A stretch of DNA of 64,000 nt from Pseudomonas sp. HR96 (GTDB lineage Bacteria; Pseudomonadota; Gammaproteobacteria; Pseudomonadales; Pseudomonadaceae), in contig NZ_CP139141.1 in assembly GCF_034059295.1 (NCBI RefSeq), forward strand, positions 5,439,001 to 5,503,000, read 5' to 3'. The notes beneath the pieces were generated by a model. That model was not told the origin of the DNA and ran no database searches. It saw nothing but the letters and a program-made list of their open reading frames with translations. This document shows, piece by piece, positions 38,445 to 47,627 of this stretch. Position 1 is the stretch's first letter. Each line of letters begins with the position of its first letter. The position numbers and the translations under genes were made by a program.

Positions 38445-39316
38445 CGAAGGGTATTGTTCTGGCTGGCGGTTCGGGCACTCGCCTGCACCCGATCACGCTG
38501 GGTGTTTCCAAGCAGTTGTTGCCTATCTACGACAAGCCGATGATCTACTACCCGATCTCGGTGCTGATGCTCGCGGGCATCCGCGACATCCTGCTGATCT
38601 CGACGCCGGCCGACCTGCCGCAATATCGCCAGCTGATGGGCGATGGCAGTCAGTTCGGCATCAATATCAGCTACGCCGAGCAACCATCGCCGGATGGCCT
38701 GGCGCAAGCCTTCCTGATTGGTGAAGAGTTCATCGGCGACGACGCCGTGTGCCTGGTATTGGGCGACAACATCTTCCACGGCCAGCACTTCAGCGAACAG
38801 CTGATCCGCGCCGCCAGCCGTCCTTCCGGGGCCACGGTATTCGGTTACTGGGTCAAGGATCCGGAGCGCTTCGGCGTGATCGACTTCGATGCCGAGGGCC
38901 GTGCCCTGTCCATCGAAGAGAAGCCGGCCAAGCCGCGCTCCAGCTATGCAGTCACCGGTCTGTACTTCTACGATAACGACGTGGTGCAGATCGCCAAGTC
39001 GATCAAGCCTTCGCCGCGCGGCGAGCTGGAAATCACCGACGTCAACAACGCTTACCTCAAGCGTGGCGACCTGCAGGTGGAACGTTTCGGCCGTGGCTTC
39101 GCCTGGCTCGACACCGGCACCCACGACAGCCTGCTGGAAGCTTCGCAGTACGTGCAGACCATCGAGCACCGCCAGGGCCTGAAAGTCGCCTGCCTCGAGG
39201 AAATCGCCTACCAGCACGGCTGGATCAGCCATGACGAGCTGCTGGTGCGCGCCAAGTACTTCGGCAAGACCGGCTATGGCCAATACCTCTACATGCTGGC
39301 AGGGGAAGAAAAATGA
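38441..39316 (+). CDS. rmlA: Glucose-1-phosphate thymidylyltransferase
   Basis: 291 residues. The nucleotidyltransferase signature is [20 protein letters not shown], with metal-binding Asp in LGDNIFHG and IEEKPAKP further on. It joins dTTP and glucose-1-phosphate, the first and feedback-controlled step of dTDP-L-rhamnose synthesis. The ATGA overlap with rmlB shows translational coupling. Confidence 0.97.
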   Translation: MTKGIVLAGGSGTRLHPITLGVSKQLLPIYDKPMIYYPISVLMLAGIRDILLISTPADLPQYRQLMGDGSQFGINISYAEQPSPDGLAQAFLIGEEFIGDDAVCLVLGDNIFHGQHFSEQLIRAASRPSGATVFGYWVKDPERFGVIDFDAEGRALSIEEKPAKPRSSYAVTGLYFYDNDVVQIAKSIKPSPRGELEITDVNNAYLKRGDLQVERFGRGFAWLDTGTHDSLLEASQYVQTIEHRQGLKVACLEEIAYQHGWISHDELLVRAKYFGKTGYGQYLYMLAGEEK

Positions 39317-39858
39317 AAGTGATCGCCACTGACGTGCCCGACGTGCTCATGCTCGAGCCGCGAGTGTTCGGCGACGACCGCGGCTTTTTCTACGAAAGCT
39401 TCAACGCCAAGGCCTTTGCCGAGGCTACCGGCGTCGACCTGTCGTTCGTCCAGGACAACCACTCTCGCTCGCAACAGGGCGTACTGCGCGGCCTGCACTA
39501 CCAGATCGAAAACCCGCAGGGCAAACTGGTGCGGGTGATCGCGGGCGAAGTGCTGGACGTCGCCGTCGATATTCGTAAAAGTTCGCCCACCTTCGGCAAG
39601 CACGTCACCGTGCGACTGTCGGCGGCGAACAATCGTCAGGTGTGGATTCCGCCAGGGTTCGCCCACGGTTTCGTGGTGCTCAGCGAAACCGCCGAATTCC
39701 TCTACAAGACCACCGACTACTACAACCCGGCGGCCGAGCGCTGCATCCGCTGGAACGATCCGACGCTGGCCATCGACTGGCAGTACAGCGGCGAACCACA
39801 ATTATCTGGCAAGGACGCTGTGGGTAAAACCCTAGCAGAGGCCGATTTGTTCCCATGA
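39313..39858 (+). CDS. rmlC: dTDP-4-dehydrorhamnose 3,5-epimerase
   Basis: 181 residues, a cupin-fold epimerase. Key residues are in the motif [10 protein letters not shown] (catalytic His), [28 protein letters not shown] and the tyrosine segment TTDYYNP. It is the third enzyme of the pathway. It overlaps rmlA and rmlD by ATGA at both ends. Confidence 0.97.
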   Translation: MKVIATDVPDVLMLEPRVFGDDRGFFYESFNAKAFAEATGVDLSFVQDNHSRSQQGVLRGLHYQIENPQGKLVRVIAGEVLDVAVDIRKSSPTFGKHVTVRLSAANNRQVWIPPGFAHGFVVLSETAEFLYKTTDYYNPAAERCIRWNDPTLAIDWQYSGEPQLSGKDAVGKTLAEADLFP

Positions 39859-40745
39859 CCGCACGCGCGCTCGAAATCCTTATCATTGGCCGTAACGGAC
39901 AAGTCGGCCGCGAGTTGCAGATCAGCCTGGCGAGCATGGGCAACCTGCATGTGCCGGGCCGGGAACAGTTCGACCTGACCCGGCCCGAGCAGATGCGCGA
40001 GTACATCCAGGCGCTGCGCCCGGACCTCATCGTCAATGCTGCCGCCCACACCGGTGTGGACCTGGCAGAAAAGGAAGAAGAACTGGCCTTTGCCCTCAAC
40101 GCCACGGCGCCAGCGCTGATGGCCGAAGAGGCGGTGCGCCTTGGCGTGCCCTTCGTGCACTACTCCACCGATTATGTGTTCGATGGCAGCAACCCCGGCC
40201 CCTACATCGAGAAGGATGTCGCCCACCCGGTCAATGCCTACGGGCGCAGCAAGCTGGCCGGCGAGCTGGCGATTCGCGCCCTCGGTGGCCAGCACCTGAT
40301 CCTGCGCACCAGCTGGGTGTATTCGACCCATGGCCGCAATTTCCTGCTGACCATGCAGCGCCTGCTGCAGGAGAAGTCGGAGCTGCGCATCGTCGCCGAC
40401 GAGATCGGCGCGCCAACCTGGGCTGGCACCATCGCCGAGGCCACCGCCACGCTGATGCAGCACTGGCGTGACGGCCATCCAGGGCCCTGGGGCACCTACC
40501 ACCTGAGCGGCCTCGGTGAAACCTCCTGGTTCGGCTTCGCCGAGGAAATCGGCCGGCGCCTGCAGGCCGAAGGCAAGGCCTGCGCTGCGCTGGTACCGAT
40601 CGCCTCGGCGGACTACCCGACGCCGGCCGAGCGCCCGCTCAATTCTCGCCTGGATTGCAGCCGTCTGCAGGCGCGCTGGGACATTCAGCTGCCGCAATGG
40701 CAAGCTGCCCTGACCCAGTGCCTGGCCAACCAGCGCCAGGCCTGA
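39855..40745 (+). CDS. rmlD: dTDP-4-dehydrorhamnose reductase
   Basis: 296 residues, a short-chain reductase. The cofactor motif is GRNGQVGRELQ and the catalytic motif NAYGRSKLAGE (Tyr-x3-Lys), followed by LRTSWVYSTHGRNF. It makes dTDP-L-rhamnose from the RmlC product. It is the last gene of the rml operon; a GC hairpin follows within ten bases. Confidence 0.96.
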   Translation: MTARALEILIIGRNGQVGRELQISLASMGNLHVPGREQFDLTRPEQMREYIQALRPDLIVNAAAHTGVDLAEKEEELAFALNATAPALMAEEAVRLGVPFVHYSTDYVFDGSNPGPYIEKDVAHPVNAYGRSKLAGELAIRALGGQHLILRTSWVYSTHGRNFLLTMQRLLQEKSELRIVADEIGAPTWAGTIAEATATLMQHWRDGHPGPWGTYHLSGLGETSWFGFAEEIGRRLQAEGKACAALVPIASADYPTPAERPLNSRLDCSRLQARWDIQLPQWQAALTQCLANQRQA

Positions 40746-40753
40746 ACTGCGTA

Positions 40754-40791
40754 CAGGGGCCTGCGCCGGCCGTCCGCGGCGCACGCCCCTG
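40754..40791 (+). terminator. GC-rich hairpin between the rml operon and the sensor kinase gene
   Basis: CAGGGGC and GCCCCTG close a 38-base stem-loop whose inner arms (TGCGCC/GGCGCA) also pair. It has no T tract, so it may only attenuate or stabilise mRNA. It lies directly between rmlD and the next gene on the same strand. Confidence 0.5.
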
Positions 40792-40812
40792 GCCCACTCT
40801 GCCGAGCTGCCC

Positions 40813-42624
40813 ATGCTGAACTCAAGCCTTCCCCGGCGCCCGCGCTGGCGCAACCTGGCCCTGCTCGCCCTGTGCCTGGCGCCGCTGCTGTGGCCGCTGC
40901 AGCACCTGGCCGAGCGCTACTACCGCAGCGAACTGGTCGGCCAGAACCGCCAGACCCTCGACCTCTACGTCGCCAACCTGCTGGGCACGCTGCACCGCTT
41001 CGAGACCCTGCCGCAGATTCTCGGTGACCTGCCGGCCCTGCGCGCCGCGCTCGCAGCCCCCGCCGACCCGCAAGTGCAGGGCAGCGCCAACCGCCTGCTC
41101 AACGAGATCGCCCGCCAGACCGGTGCCGAAGTCATGTACCTGATGGACGACAGCGGCAAGACCCTGGCGGCCTCCAACTGGGACAAGCCCGACAGTTTCG
41201 TCGGCCGCAACTTCGCCTTCCGCCCCTATTACAGCGACGCCATCGCCGGACGCCTGGGCCGCTTCTTCGGCCTGGGCACCACCTCGGCCAAACGCGGCTA
41301 CTTTTTCGCCGCCGGGGTACGCGAGGGCGAGCGCATCAAGGGCGTGCTGGTGGTGAAGGTCGACCTCGACCACACCGAGACGCTGTGGGGCAAGACGCCT
41401 GAACAGTTGCTGCTGACCGACCACAACGGCGTGGTGATCCTGACGTCGCGCCCGGAATGGCGCTTTCGCGCGACCCGCTCGCTGACCGCCGAGGATCACC
41501 AGGCGATTGCCGCCGTGCAGCCCTACCCGACCCAGGACCCGCAGCCGCTGAACCTCAACGCCAACGCCTGGCTCACCCAGACCCGCACCATCGAGGAAAC
41601 CGGCTGGCAGGTCAGCATTCTCGCCCCGCGCGCACTGATCGACCGCCCCGTGCGCACCGTCGTGGCCGTGGGTGGCGCCACCTTGTTGGTGGTGATGCTG
41701 CTGGTCGGATTGATGATGCAGAGCCGGCGCAATTACCTGGACCGCATCGCCTTCGAGGCGCGCGCCCGGCACGACCTGGAAAACCGCGTGGTGGAACGCA
41801 CCAGCGACCTGGAGGGCCTGAACAAGCGGCTCAAGAGCGAGGTGCTCGAGCGCGAGCAGGCGCAGCAGGAGCTGGTACAGGCCCAGGACGAACTGGTGCA
41901 GGCGGGCAAGCTGTCGGCGCTGGGCACCATGTCGGCGAGCATCAGCCACGAACTCAACCAGCCGCTGGCGGCGATCCGCAGCTACGCCGACAACGCCGGC
42001 ATCCTGCTCGACCACGGGCGCCTGGACGATGCGCGCGGCAACCTCAAGCTGATCAGCGAGCTGACCGAGCGCATGGCCTCGATCATCGCCCACCTGCGCG
42101 CCTTCGCCCGCCGCGACCGCCATGCCCTGGAAAGCGTGGCCCTGCAGCCGGCGCTGGACGATGCCCTGGCACTGCTGGGCAAGCGTCGCCGGGCCATGGC
42201 AGTGGAGTTGATCCGTGACCTGCCCGACGCGCCGCTGTGGGTCCAGGCCGGGGAAACGCGCCTGCGCCAGGTGCTCGGCAACCTGCTGGCCAATGCCCTC
42301 GACGCCCTGACCGAAAAAGCCAACCCGCGCTGCCTGTGGCTGAGTGCCGAACAGACCGCCGAAGGCGTCGAACTGTGCATTCGCGACAACGGCCCGGGCT
42401 TCACCTCGCAGGCCCTGGCGCGCGCGCGCGAGCCGTTTTTCACCACCAAGACCCGCACTCAGGGGCTTGGCCTGGGACTGGCGATCTGCGATACCCTGAT
42501 GCGCGCGCTGGGCGGCGAAATGTTGCTGGCCAACCACCCGCGCGGCGGCGCCCTGCTGACCCTGCGCCTGCGTGCCGGCACCCCGGGCGTCAACCTGCAA
42601 CCGCCAGAGGATCCCACTGCATGA
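40813..42624 (+). CDS. Sensor histidine kinase, DctB-like
   Basis: 603 residues. A first membrane helix (about 13-30), a periplasmic double-Cache sensor domain (about 35-285, with FRPYYSDAIAGRLGRFFGLG) and a second membrane helix (about 288-303) precede a coiled coil. The kinase core has phosphoacceptor His379 in SISHELNQPLAAI, the N box LGNLLANALDAL, and glycine boxes RDNGPGF and GLGLGLAI. It matches the DctB family that senses C4-dicarboxylates. In P. aeruginosa dctB-dctD follow the rml operon, and the order here is the same. It overlaps the regulator gene by ATGA. Amino-acid sensing kinases of the same family remain possible. Confidence 0.9.
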   Translation: MLNSSLPRRPRWRNLALLALCLAPLLWPLQHLAERYYRSELVGQNRQTLDLYVANLLGTLHRFETLPQILGDLPALRAALAAPADPQVQGSANRLLNEIARQTGAEVMYLMDDSGKTLAASNWDKPDSFVGRNFAFRPYYSDAIAGRLGRFFGLGTTSAKRGYFFAAGVREGERIKGVLVVKVDLDHTETLWGKTPEQLLLTDHNGVVILTSRPEWRFRATRSLTAEDHQAIAAVQPYPTQDPQPLNLNANAWLTQTRTIEETGWQVSILAPRALIDRPVRTVVAVGGATLLVVMLLVGLMMQSRRNYLDRIAFEARARHDLENRVVERTSDLEGLNKRLKSEVLEREQAQQELVQAQDELVQAGKLSALGTMSASISHELNQPLAAIRSYADNAGILLDHGRLDDARGNLKLISELTERMASIIAHLRAFARRDRHALESVALQPALDDALALLGKRRRAMAVELIRDLPDAPLWVQAGETRLRQVLGNLLANALDALTEKANPRCLWLSAEQTAEGVELCIRDNGPGFTSQALARAREPFFTTKTRTQGLGLGLAICDTLMRALGGEMLLANHPRGGALLTLRLRAGTPGVNLQPPEDPTA

Positions 42625-44000
42625 CCATGGCTCCCATCGACAGCAGCGTGCAAGTGCTGCTGATCGACGACGACCCCCACCTGCGCCAGGCCCTGTGTCA
42701 GACCCTGGACCTGGCCGGCCTGCGCCTGCTGTCGCTGGGCGACGCCCAGGGCGTGGCGCAGCGCATCGACCGCGACTGGCCCGGGGTGGTAGTCAGCGAC
42801 ATCCGCATGCAAGGCATCGACGGCCTGCAACTGCTCGAGCAGCTGCAGGCGCGCGACAGCGAGCTGCCGGTGCTGTTGATCACCGGCCACGGCGATGTGC
42901 CGCTGGCGGTGCAGGCGATGCGCGCCGGCGCCTACGATTTCCTGGAAAAGCCCTTCGCCAGCGAAGCCCTGCTCGACAGCGTGCGCCGCGCGCTGGACCT
43001 GCGCCGGCTGGTGCTGGAAAACCGCAGCCTGCGCATGGCCTTGAGCGACCGCCAGCAGTTGAATGGCCGTCTGCTCGGTCATTCGCCGCCCATCGTGCGC
43101 CTGCGCGAGCAGATCGGCGCGCTGGCGGCGACCCGCGCCGACGTGCTGATACTCGGTGAGACCGGCGCCGGCAAGGAGGTGGTGGCCCGCGCCCTGCACG
43201 ACCTGTCCAGCCGCCGCAACGGGCCCTTCGTGGCGATCAACGCCGGGGCGCTGGCCGAATCGGTGGTGGAGAGCGAACTGTTCGGCCACGAGCCGGGCGC
43301 CTTCACCGGTGCGCAGAAACGCCGCATCGGCAAGTTCGAGTTCGCCAACGGCGGCACCCTGTTTCTCGACGAGATCGAGAGCATGAGCCTGGACGTGCAG
43401 GTCAAGCTGCTGCGCCTGTTGCAGGAGCGTGTGGTGGAGCGCCTGGGCGGCAACCAGCAGATCGCCCTGGACATCCGCGTGGTCGCCGCGACCAAGGAAG
43501 ACTTGCGCCAGGCGGCCGACCAGGGACGCTTTCGTGCCGACCTGTACTACCGCCTCAACGTCGCCTCGCTGCGCATCCCGCCGCTACGCGAGCGCGGCGA
43601 GGATGCCCTGCTGCTGTTCCAGCACTTCGTCGACGCCGCCGGCCAACGCCACGGCCTCAAGCCCCCGGCGCTGCAACCGGCGCAGCGGGCGCTGCTGCTG
43701 CGCCACGATTGGCCGGGCAACGTGCGCGAGCTGCAGAACGCCGGCGAGCGCTTTGCCCTGGGCCTGGAACTGGCCCTGGAACGCGACGCCGGAACCCGCG
43801 ACGAGCCCTGGCTGGCGCCGAGCGGTGGCCTGAGCGAGCAGGTCGAGCACTTCGAGCGGTCGCTGATCGCCGCAGAAATGGCCCGCCCGCACGGCTCGCT
43901 GCGCAGCCTGGCCGAGGCCCTGGGCCTGCCGCGCAAGACCCTGCACGACAAATTGCGCAAGCATGGCCTGAGCTTTGGCGCTGGAGACGAGCATGACTGA
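42621..44000 (+). CDS. Sigma-54-dependent response regulator, DctD-like
   Basis: 459 residues. The receiver domain (about 10-125) has phosphoacceptor Asp60 (VVSDIRM). The AAA+ domain (about 145-375) has Walker A GETGAGKE and the sigma-54 contact loop GAFTGA. A Fis-type helix-turn-helix is at the end (LAEALGLPRKTLHDKLRKHGL). It activates RpoN-dependent promoters, in DctD's case dicarboxylate transporters, none of which is adjacent here. It is coupled to the kinase by a four-base overlap, and its end overlaps the next gene by eight bases. Confidence 0.92.
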   Translation: MTMAPIDSSVQVLLIDDDPHLRQALCQTLDLAGLRLLSLGDAQGVAQRIDRDWPGVVVSDIRMQGIDGLQLLEQLQARDSELPVLLITGHGDVPLAVQAMRAGAYDFLEKPFASEALLDSVRRALDLRRLVLENRSLRMALSDRQQLNGRLLGHSPPIVRLREQIGALAATRADVLILGETGAGKEVVARALHDLSSRRNGPFVAINAGALAESVVESELFGHEPGAFTGAQKRRIGKFEFANGGTLFLDEIESMSLDVQVKLLRLLQERVVERLGGNQQIALDIRVVAATKEDLRQAADQGRFRADLYYRLNVASLRIPPLRERGEDALLLFQHFVDAAGQRHGLKPPALQPAQRALLLRHDWPGNVRELQNAGERFALGLELALERDAGTRDEPWLAPSGGLSEQVEHFERSLIAAEMARPHGSLRSLAEALGLPRKTLHDKLRKHGLSFGAGDEHD

Positions 44001-44448
44001 TCCTGTACAGCACCTGCAGGAGGTGTTGCATCATGATATTCCGCTGACCCGCGAAATGGGCCTGAGCGTGGCCAGCTGGCAGCACCAGGCGCTGCGCCTG
44101 AACCTGCCGCTGGCGCCCAACGTCAACCACAAGCACACCCTGTTCGGCGGCAGCCTGTATTGCGGCGCGGTGCTGGCCGGTTGGGGCTGGCTGTATCTGA
44201 GCCTGCGCGAAGCTGGGGTCGAGGACGGCCACATCGTGATCCAGGAAGGCCAGATCAGCTATCCGCTGCCGGTGAGCGGCGATGCCCTGGTGCTGTGCCA
44301 GGCGCCGGAGCCGGCGCTGTGGGAAAGGTTCCTGAAGCTGTACCTGCGCCGCGGACGGGCGCGGCTGGCGTTGCAGACAACCGTGGTCAATCAGGGCAGT
44401 GACGAGCCGGCGGTGGTGTTCGCCGGGCAGTATGTGGTGCACCGTTAG
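43993..44448 (+). CDS. YiiD C-terminal-type thioesterase
   Basis: 151 residues from the ATG at 43993. It is a hotdog fold of the YiiD_C group: NHKHTLFGGSLYCGAVLAGWG opens the long central helix and VIQEGQISYPLPVSGD forms the strand after it. It probably hydrolyses an acyl-CoA or acyl-ACP; substrate unknown. It starts inside the response-regulator gene (eight-base overlap), so it is co-transcribed, although no functional link is evident. Its stop is nine bases from the convergent cysQ stop. Confidence 0.82.
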   Translation: MTDPVQHLQEVLHHDIPLTREMGLSVASWQHQALRLNLPLAPNVNHKHTLFGGSLYCGAVLAGWGWLYLSLREAGVEDGHIVIQEGQISYPLPVSGDALVLCQAPEPALWERFLKLYLRRGRARLALQTTVVNQGSDEPAVVFAGQYVVHR

Positions 44449-44457
44449 CTGAGGCCC

Positions 44458-45297
44458 TCAGCCTTTGGCCAAGGCCAGCAAGGTCCCCCGCCACTGCACT
44501 CCCACCGGCAATGCCAGAAAGAACGGATTGAGCAAGGACGCGCGCGGCGGATACACAAAAGGCTGCCCGTCCACCTGCAACACCTCGCCGCCGGCGCCTT
44601 CCAGCACCCCCTGCGCCGCGGCCGTGTCCCACTGCGAAGTGGGCGCCAGCCTTGGATAACAATCGGCCGCGCCCTCGGCCAGCAAGCAGAATTTCAGCGA
44701 GCTGCCGATATTGGCCAGTTCCAGCGCCCCCACCACCGCGCTCAAGCCGGCCAGCAGGCGCTCCTGCTCGGCGCTGGAGTGGCGCCGGCTGGCGACCACG
44801 GTAAAGGCCGCGCCGGCTGGCGGGGCCTGGCGCACATGAATCGGCTGCGGCGCCTGGCCCCGCTCCGAGCGCCAGGCGCCGAGCCCGGCGCCACCGGCAT
44901 AGCAACGGCCATTGGTGGGCATGGACACCACGCCGAACACCACTTGGCCCTGCTCGATCAGGGCGATATTGACGGTGAACTCTTCACTGCCGGCGATGAA
45001 CTCCTTGGTCCCGTCGAGCGGGTCCACGAGCCACCAGCGCTGCCAACCCTGGCGGGTCGCCAGGTCGATGGCGCAGTCTTCTTCGGACAGAATCGGGATG
45101 TCCGGCGCCAGGGCGCTCAAGCCAGCGACGATCACATGGTGCGCGGCCAGGTCGGCAGCCGTCACCGGCGACTCGTCGGCCTTGGCGTCGACCTGCACGT
45201 TGTTGCGCCAGAATGGCAGGATCGCATCACCGGCGCGGTGGGCCAGCTCGACCACCCCGGCCAGGAGGGGATGCGGATAGATCATCGCGCTGCTCAT
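44458..45297 (-). CDS. cysQ: 3'(2'),5'-bisphosphate nucleotidase CysQ
   Basis: 279 residues from the ATG at 45297, which has GAGGAG seven bases upstream. It belongs to the inositol monophosphatase fold: Glu-Glu in ILSEED, the metal motif WLVDPLDGTKEF, and the C-terminal SQWDTAAAQGVLEGAGG. It removes the 3'-phosphate from PAP, the by-product of sulfate assimilation, keeping PAP from inhibiting RNases. It forms an operon with nudE, ten bases upstream. Confidence 0.95.
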   Translation of the reverse strand: MSSAMIYPHPLLAGVVELAHRAGDAILPFWRNNVQVDAKADESPVTAADLAAHHVIVAGLSALAPDIPILSEEDCAIDLATRQGWQRWWLVDPLDGTKEFIAGSEEFTVNIALIEQGQVVFGVVSMPTNGRCYAGGAGLGAWRSERGQAPQPIHVRQAPPAGAAFTVVASRRHSSAEQERLLAGLSAVVGALELANIGSSLKFCLLAEGAADCYPRLAPTSQWDTAAAQGVLEGAGGEVLQVDGQPFVYPPRASLLNPFFLALPVGVQWRGTLLALAKG

Positions 45298-45307
45298 GAC
45301 ACACTCC

Positions 45308-45874
45308 TCATGACACAAACAGTCCGCGCTCGGTCAACAGATCGCGGGCCAGGTACAGCGCCGCCAGGGCGCGGCCTTCGGAAAACTGCGGGTGCTGGGC
45401 AAGGCTGGACAGCTCGCGCAGGCTGACCCGGTCGACCCGCATGGGCTCCGGTTCATCCCCCTCAAGACGCTCTTCGTAGAGGTCGGTGGCCAGCACCACC
45501 TGGATCTTCTGGCTCATGTAGCCCGGCGACAGCGACAACTCGGTGAGGTGCTCGAGCTGGCGCGCGCCAAACCCGGCCTCTTCCTTGAGCTCGCGGTTGG
45601 CGGCCGCCAGCACGTCTTCACCCGGCTCGATCAGGCCCTTGGGCAGGGACAGCTCGTAGGCGTCGGTGCCGCCGCAGTACTCTTCGATCAGCACCGCGTG
45701 CTCGGCGTCGAGCATCGCCACGATCATCACCGCACCATAGCCATTGCCGCGTCCGACCAGGCGTTCGTAGGTCCGCTCCACACCATTGGAAAAGCGCAGC
45801 TGCACCTCCTCGACCCGGAACAGACGGCTATTGGCAACGATCTCGCGGGCGAGAACGGTAGGTTTCTGGCGCAT
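45308..45874 (-). CDS. nudE: ADP compounds hydrolase NudE
   Basis: 188 residues. The Nudix box GLIEPGEDVLAAANRE-LKEEAGF fits the consensus G-x5-E-x7-REUxEExGU exactly. It is preceded by LSLPKG and followed by LSPGYMSQKI, typical of NudE. It cleaves ADP-ribose, NADH and Ap3A. It is divergent from yrfG with 90 bases between and precedes cysQ; the order nudE-cysQ-yrfG is conserved in gamma-proteobacteria. Confidence 0.95.
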   Translation of the reverse strand: MRQKPTVLAREIVANSRLFRVEEVQLRFSNGVERTYERLVGRGNGYGAVMIVAMLDAEHAVLIEEYCGGTDAYELSLPKGLIEPGEDVLAAANRELKEEAGFGARQLEHLTELSLSPGYMSQKIQVVLATDLYEERLEGDEPEPMRVDRVSLRELSSLAQHPQFSEGRALAALYLARDLLTERGLFVS

Positions 45875-45964
45875 AAGCAGCTCCTTGGCGTGAACGGGTT
45901 ACTATACCTTGGCTGGCGCCGTTGGATGCCATCGTCGTCCGTTCACCTTTTGAGAATCTTTAGT

Positions 45965-46627
45965 ATGCCTCTTATACCCTGGAGCGATATCGACACCGTG
46001 CTGCTGGACATGGACGGTACCCTGCTCGACCTGCACTACGACAACCATTTCTGGATGGAACACCTGCCCCAGCGCTACGCCGAGGTGCACGGCACCAGCC
46101 TGGCCCTGGCGCAGATGGAGCTGCAGCCGATTTTCAAGAACAACGCCGGCACCCTCAACTGGTACTGCCTGGACTTCTGGAGCCGCGAACTGAACCTGTC
46201 GATTCGCGAGATCAAGCGTGAAACCGCCCACTTGATCGCCCTGCGTCCGGACGCCGACACCTTCCTGGCCGCCATCCAGCGCGCCGGCAAGCGGGTGATC
46301 ATGATCACCAACGCGCACCGCGATTCGCTGTCGCTCAAGCTCGAACGCATCGAGCTGGCGCCCTACTTCGAGCGCATGATCAGTTCCCACGACTACGGCT
46401 ACCCCAAGGAGCACCCGCAGTTCTGGGAGGCCCTGCGCGAGGACACCGGGTTCGAGCCGGCGCGCAGCCTGTTCATCGACGACACCCTGCCGATCCTGCG
46501 CAGCGCCCAGCGCTACGGCATCGGCCACCTGCTGGCGGTACACGAACCGGACAGCCGCAAGGGCCCCAAGGACACCGAAGAATTCGCCGCCGTGGTCGAT
46601 TACCGCGACCTCATCCAGGGCCTTTAG
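45965..46627 (+). CDS. yrfG: GMP/IMP nucleotidase YrfG (HAD family)
   Basis: 220 residues, HAD fold. The catalytic motif I is LLDMDGTLLDL (Asp15, Asp17), motif II IMITNAHRDS, motif III PKEHPQFWEAL, and motif IV LFIDDTLPIL. The inserted helical cap (about 25-90) fits purine nucleotidases. It dephosphorylates GMP and IMP. The next gene, a LysR regulator, begins 24 bases later. Confidence 0.93.
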   Translation: MPLIPWSDIDTVLLDMDGTLLDLHYDNHFWMEHLPQRYAEVHGTSLALAQMELQPIFKNNAGTLNWYCLDFWSRELNLSIREIKRETAHLIALRPDADTFLAAIQRAGKRVIMITNAHRDSLSLKLERIELAPYFERMISSHDYGYPKEHPQFWEALREDTGFEPARSLFIDDTLPILRSAQRYGIGHLLAVHEPDSRKGPKDTEEFAAVVDYRDLIQGL

Positions 46628-46651
46628 CCCACCGCCGGTCAGGAAGCCGCC

Positions 46652-47536
46652 ATGGACATCAAGCAACTGAAATTCCTCATCGCCCTGGACGAGACTCGCC
46701 ACTTCGGCCAGGCGGCGGCGCGCTGCAACATCACCCAGCCGACCCTGTCGATGCGCCTGCGCAACCTGGAGGAGGAATTGCAGCTGCCGCTGGTCAACCG
46801 TGGCCAGCGCTTCGAGGGCTTCACTGCGCCCGGCGAGCGCGTGCTGGCCTGGGCGCGCACGGTGCTGGCGGCCTACGACGGCCTGCAGGCTGAAGCGGCG
46901 GCGTGCCGCGGTAACCTGGTCGGCACCCTGCGCCTGGGCGTGGTACCGCTGTCGAGCTTCGACCCGCTGCCGCTGCTGCGCAAGTTGCATGAACTGCACC
47001 CCAACCTGACGTTCGAGCTGAGCTCCTTGAGCTCCGAGCAGATTCTCGAGCAACTGGCGAGCAACCGTATCGACCTGGGCGTGTCCTTTCTCGACCGCCT
47101 CGACGCCGAGCGCTTCGACACCCTGGCCCTGGAGGACACGCGCATGGGCCTGCTGTTCGACCAGCGCTTCTTCGAATTCGGCGAGCAACCGCTGAGCTGG
47201 CCGGCGCTGGTCGAGCTGCCACTGGCGATGCTCACCGTGGGCATGCACTTTCGCCAGTCCATCGACCACAACTTTCACAGCCGCGGCCTGCATCCCAGAC
47301 CACTGCTGCAAACCGATGCGGTGCACCAGTTGCTGCAGGCGGTGCATGGCGGCCTGTGCTGCGCCATCATGCCGTTGGACGGCAATCATGCAGCCATCAC
47401 TGAGCACCTGCGCCTGCAACCCATCGAACAGGCCCATACCTTGGCGCCGCTGGGTCTGATCATGCGCCGACAGGCGCCACGATCGGCACTTGCCGAGGCG
47501 TGCTTTGCCCTGCAACAGCAGTGGCAGACGCCTTGA
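46652..47536 (+). CDS. LysR-family transcriptional regulator upstream of fdhD
   Basis: 294 residues. The winged helix-turn-helix is at 1-60 (MDIKQLKFLIALDETRHFGQ, NITQPTLSMRLRNLEEEL). The effector domain is about 90-290, with LRLGVVPLSSFDPLPLL. It stands 91 bases before the fdhD-molybdoenzyme pair on the same strand, so it may regulate that pair; the inducer cannot be read from sequence. Confidence 0.9.
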   Translation: MDIKQLKFLIALDETRHFGQAAARCNITQPTLSMRLRNLEEELQLPLVNRGQRFEGFTAPGERVLAWARTVLAAYDGLQAEAAACRGNLVGTLRLGVVPLSSFDPLPLLRKLHELHPNLTFELSSLSSEQILEQLASNRIDLGVSFLDRLDAERFDTLALEDTRMGLLFDQRFFEFGEQPLSWPALVELPLAMLTVGMHFRQSIDHNFHSRGLHPRPLLQTDAVHQLLQAVHGGLCCAIMPLDGNHAAITEHLRLQPIEQAHTLAPLGLIMRRQAPRSALAEACFALQQQWQTP

Positions 47537-47627
47537 TCGACGCCATCTATCAGCGTATCGGAACAAGCGATTAGACGTGGCTGGCGCGCCGGCCTAGGCT
47601 TAAGGCTCGAGTAACTGCCGGTATTGC

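Noticed and set aside
40813..44000. Firm naming of the two-component pair as dctB/dctD
   Set aside because: Family and gene order fit, but amino-acid-sensing pairs of the same family look alike and no dicarboxylate transporter is adjacent, so the symbol is left blank.
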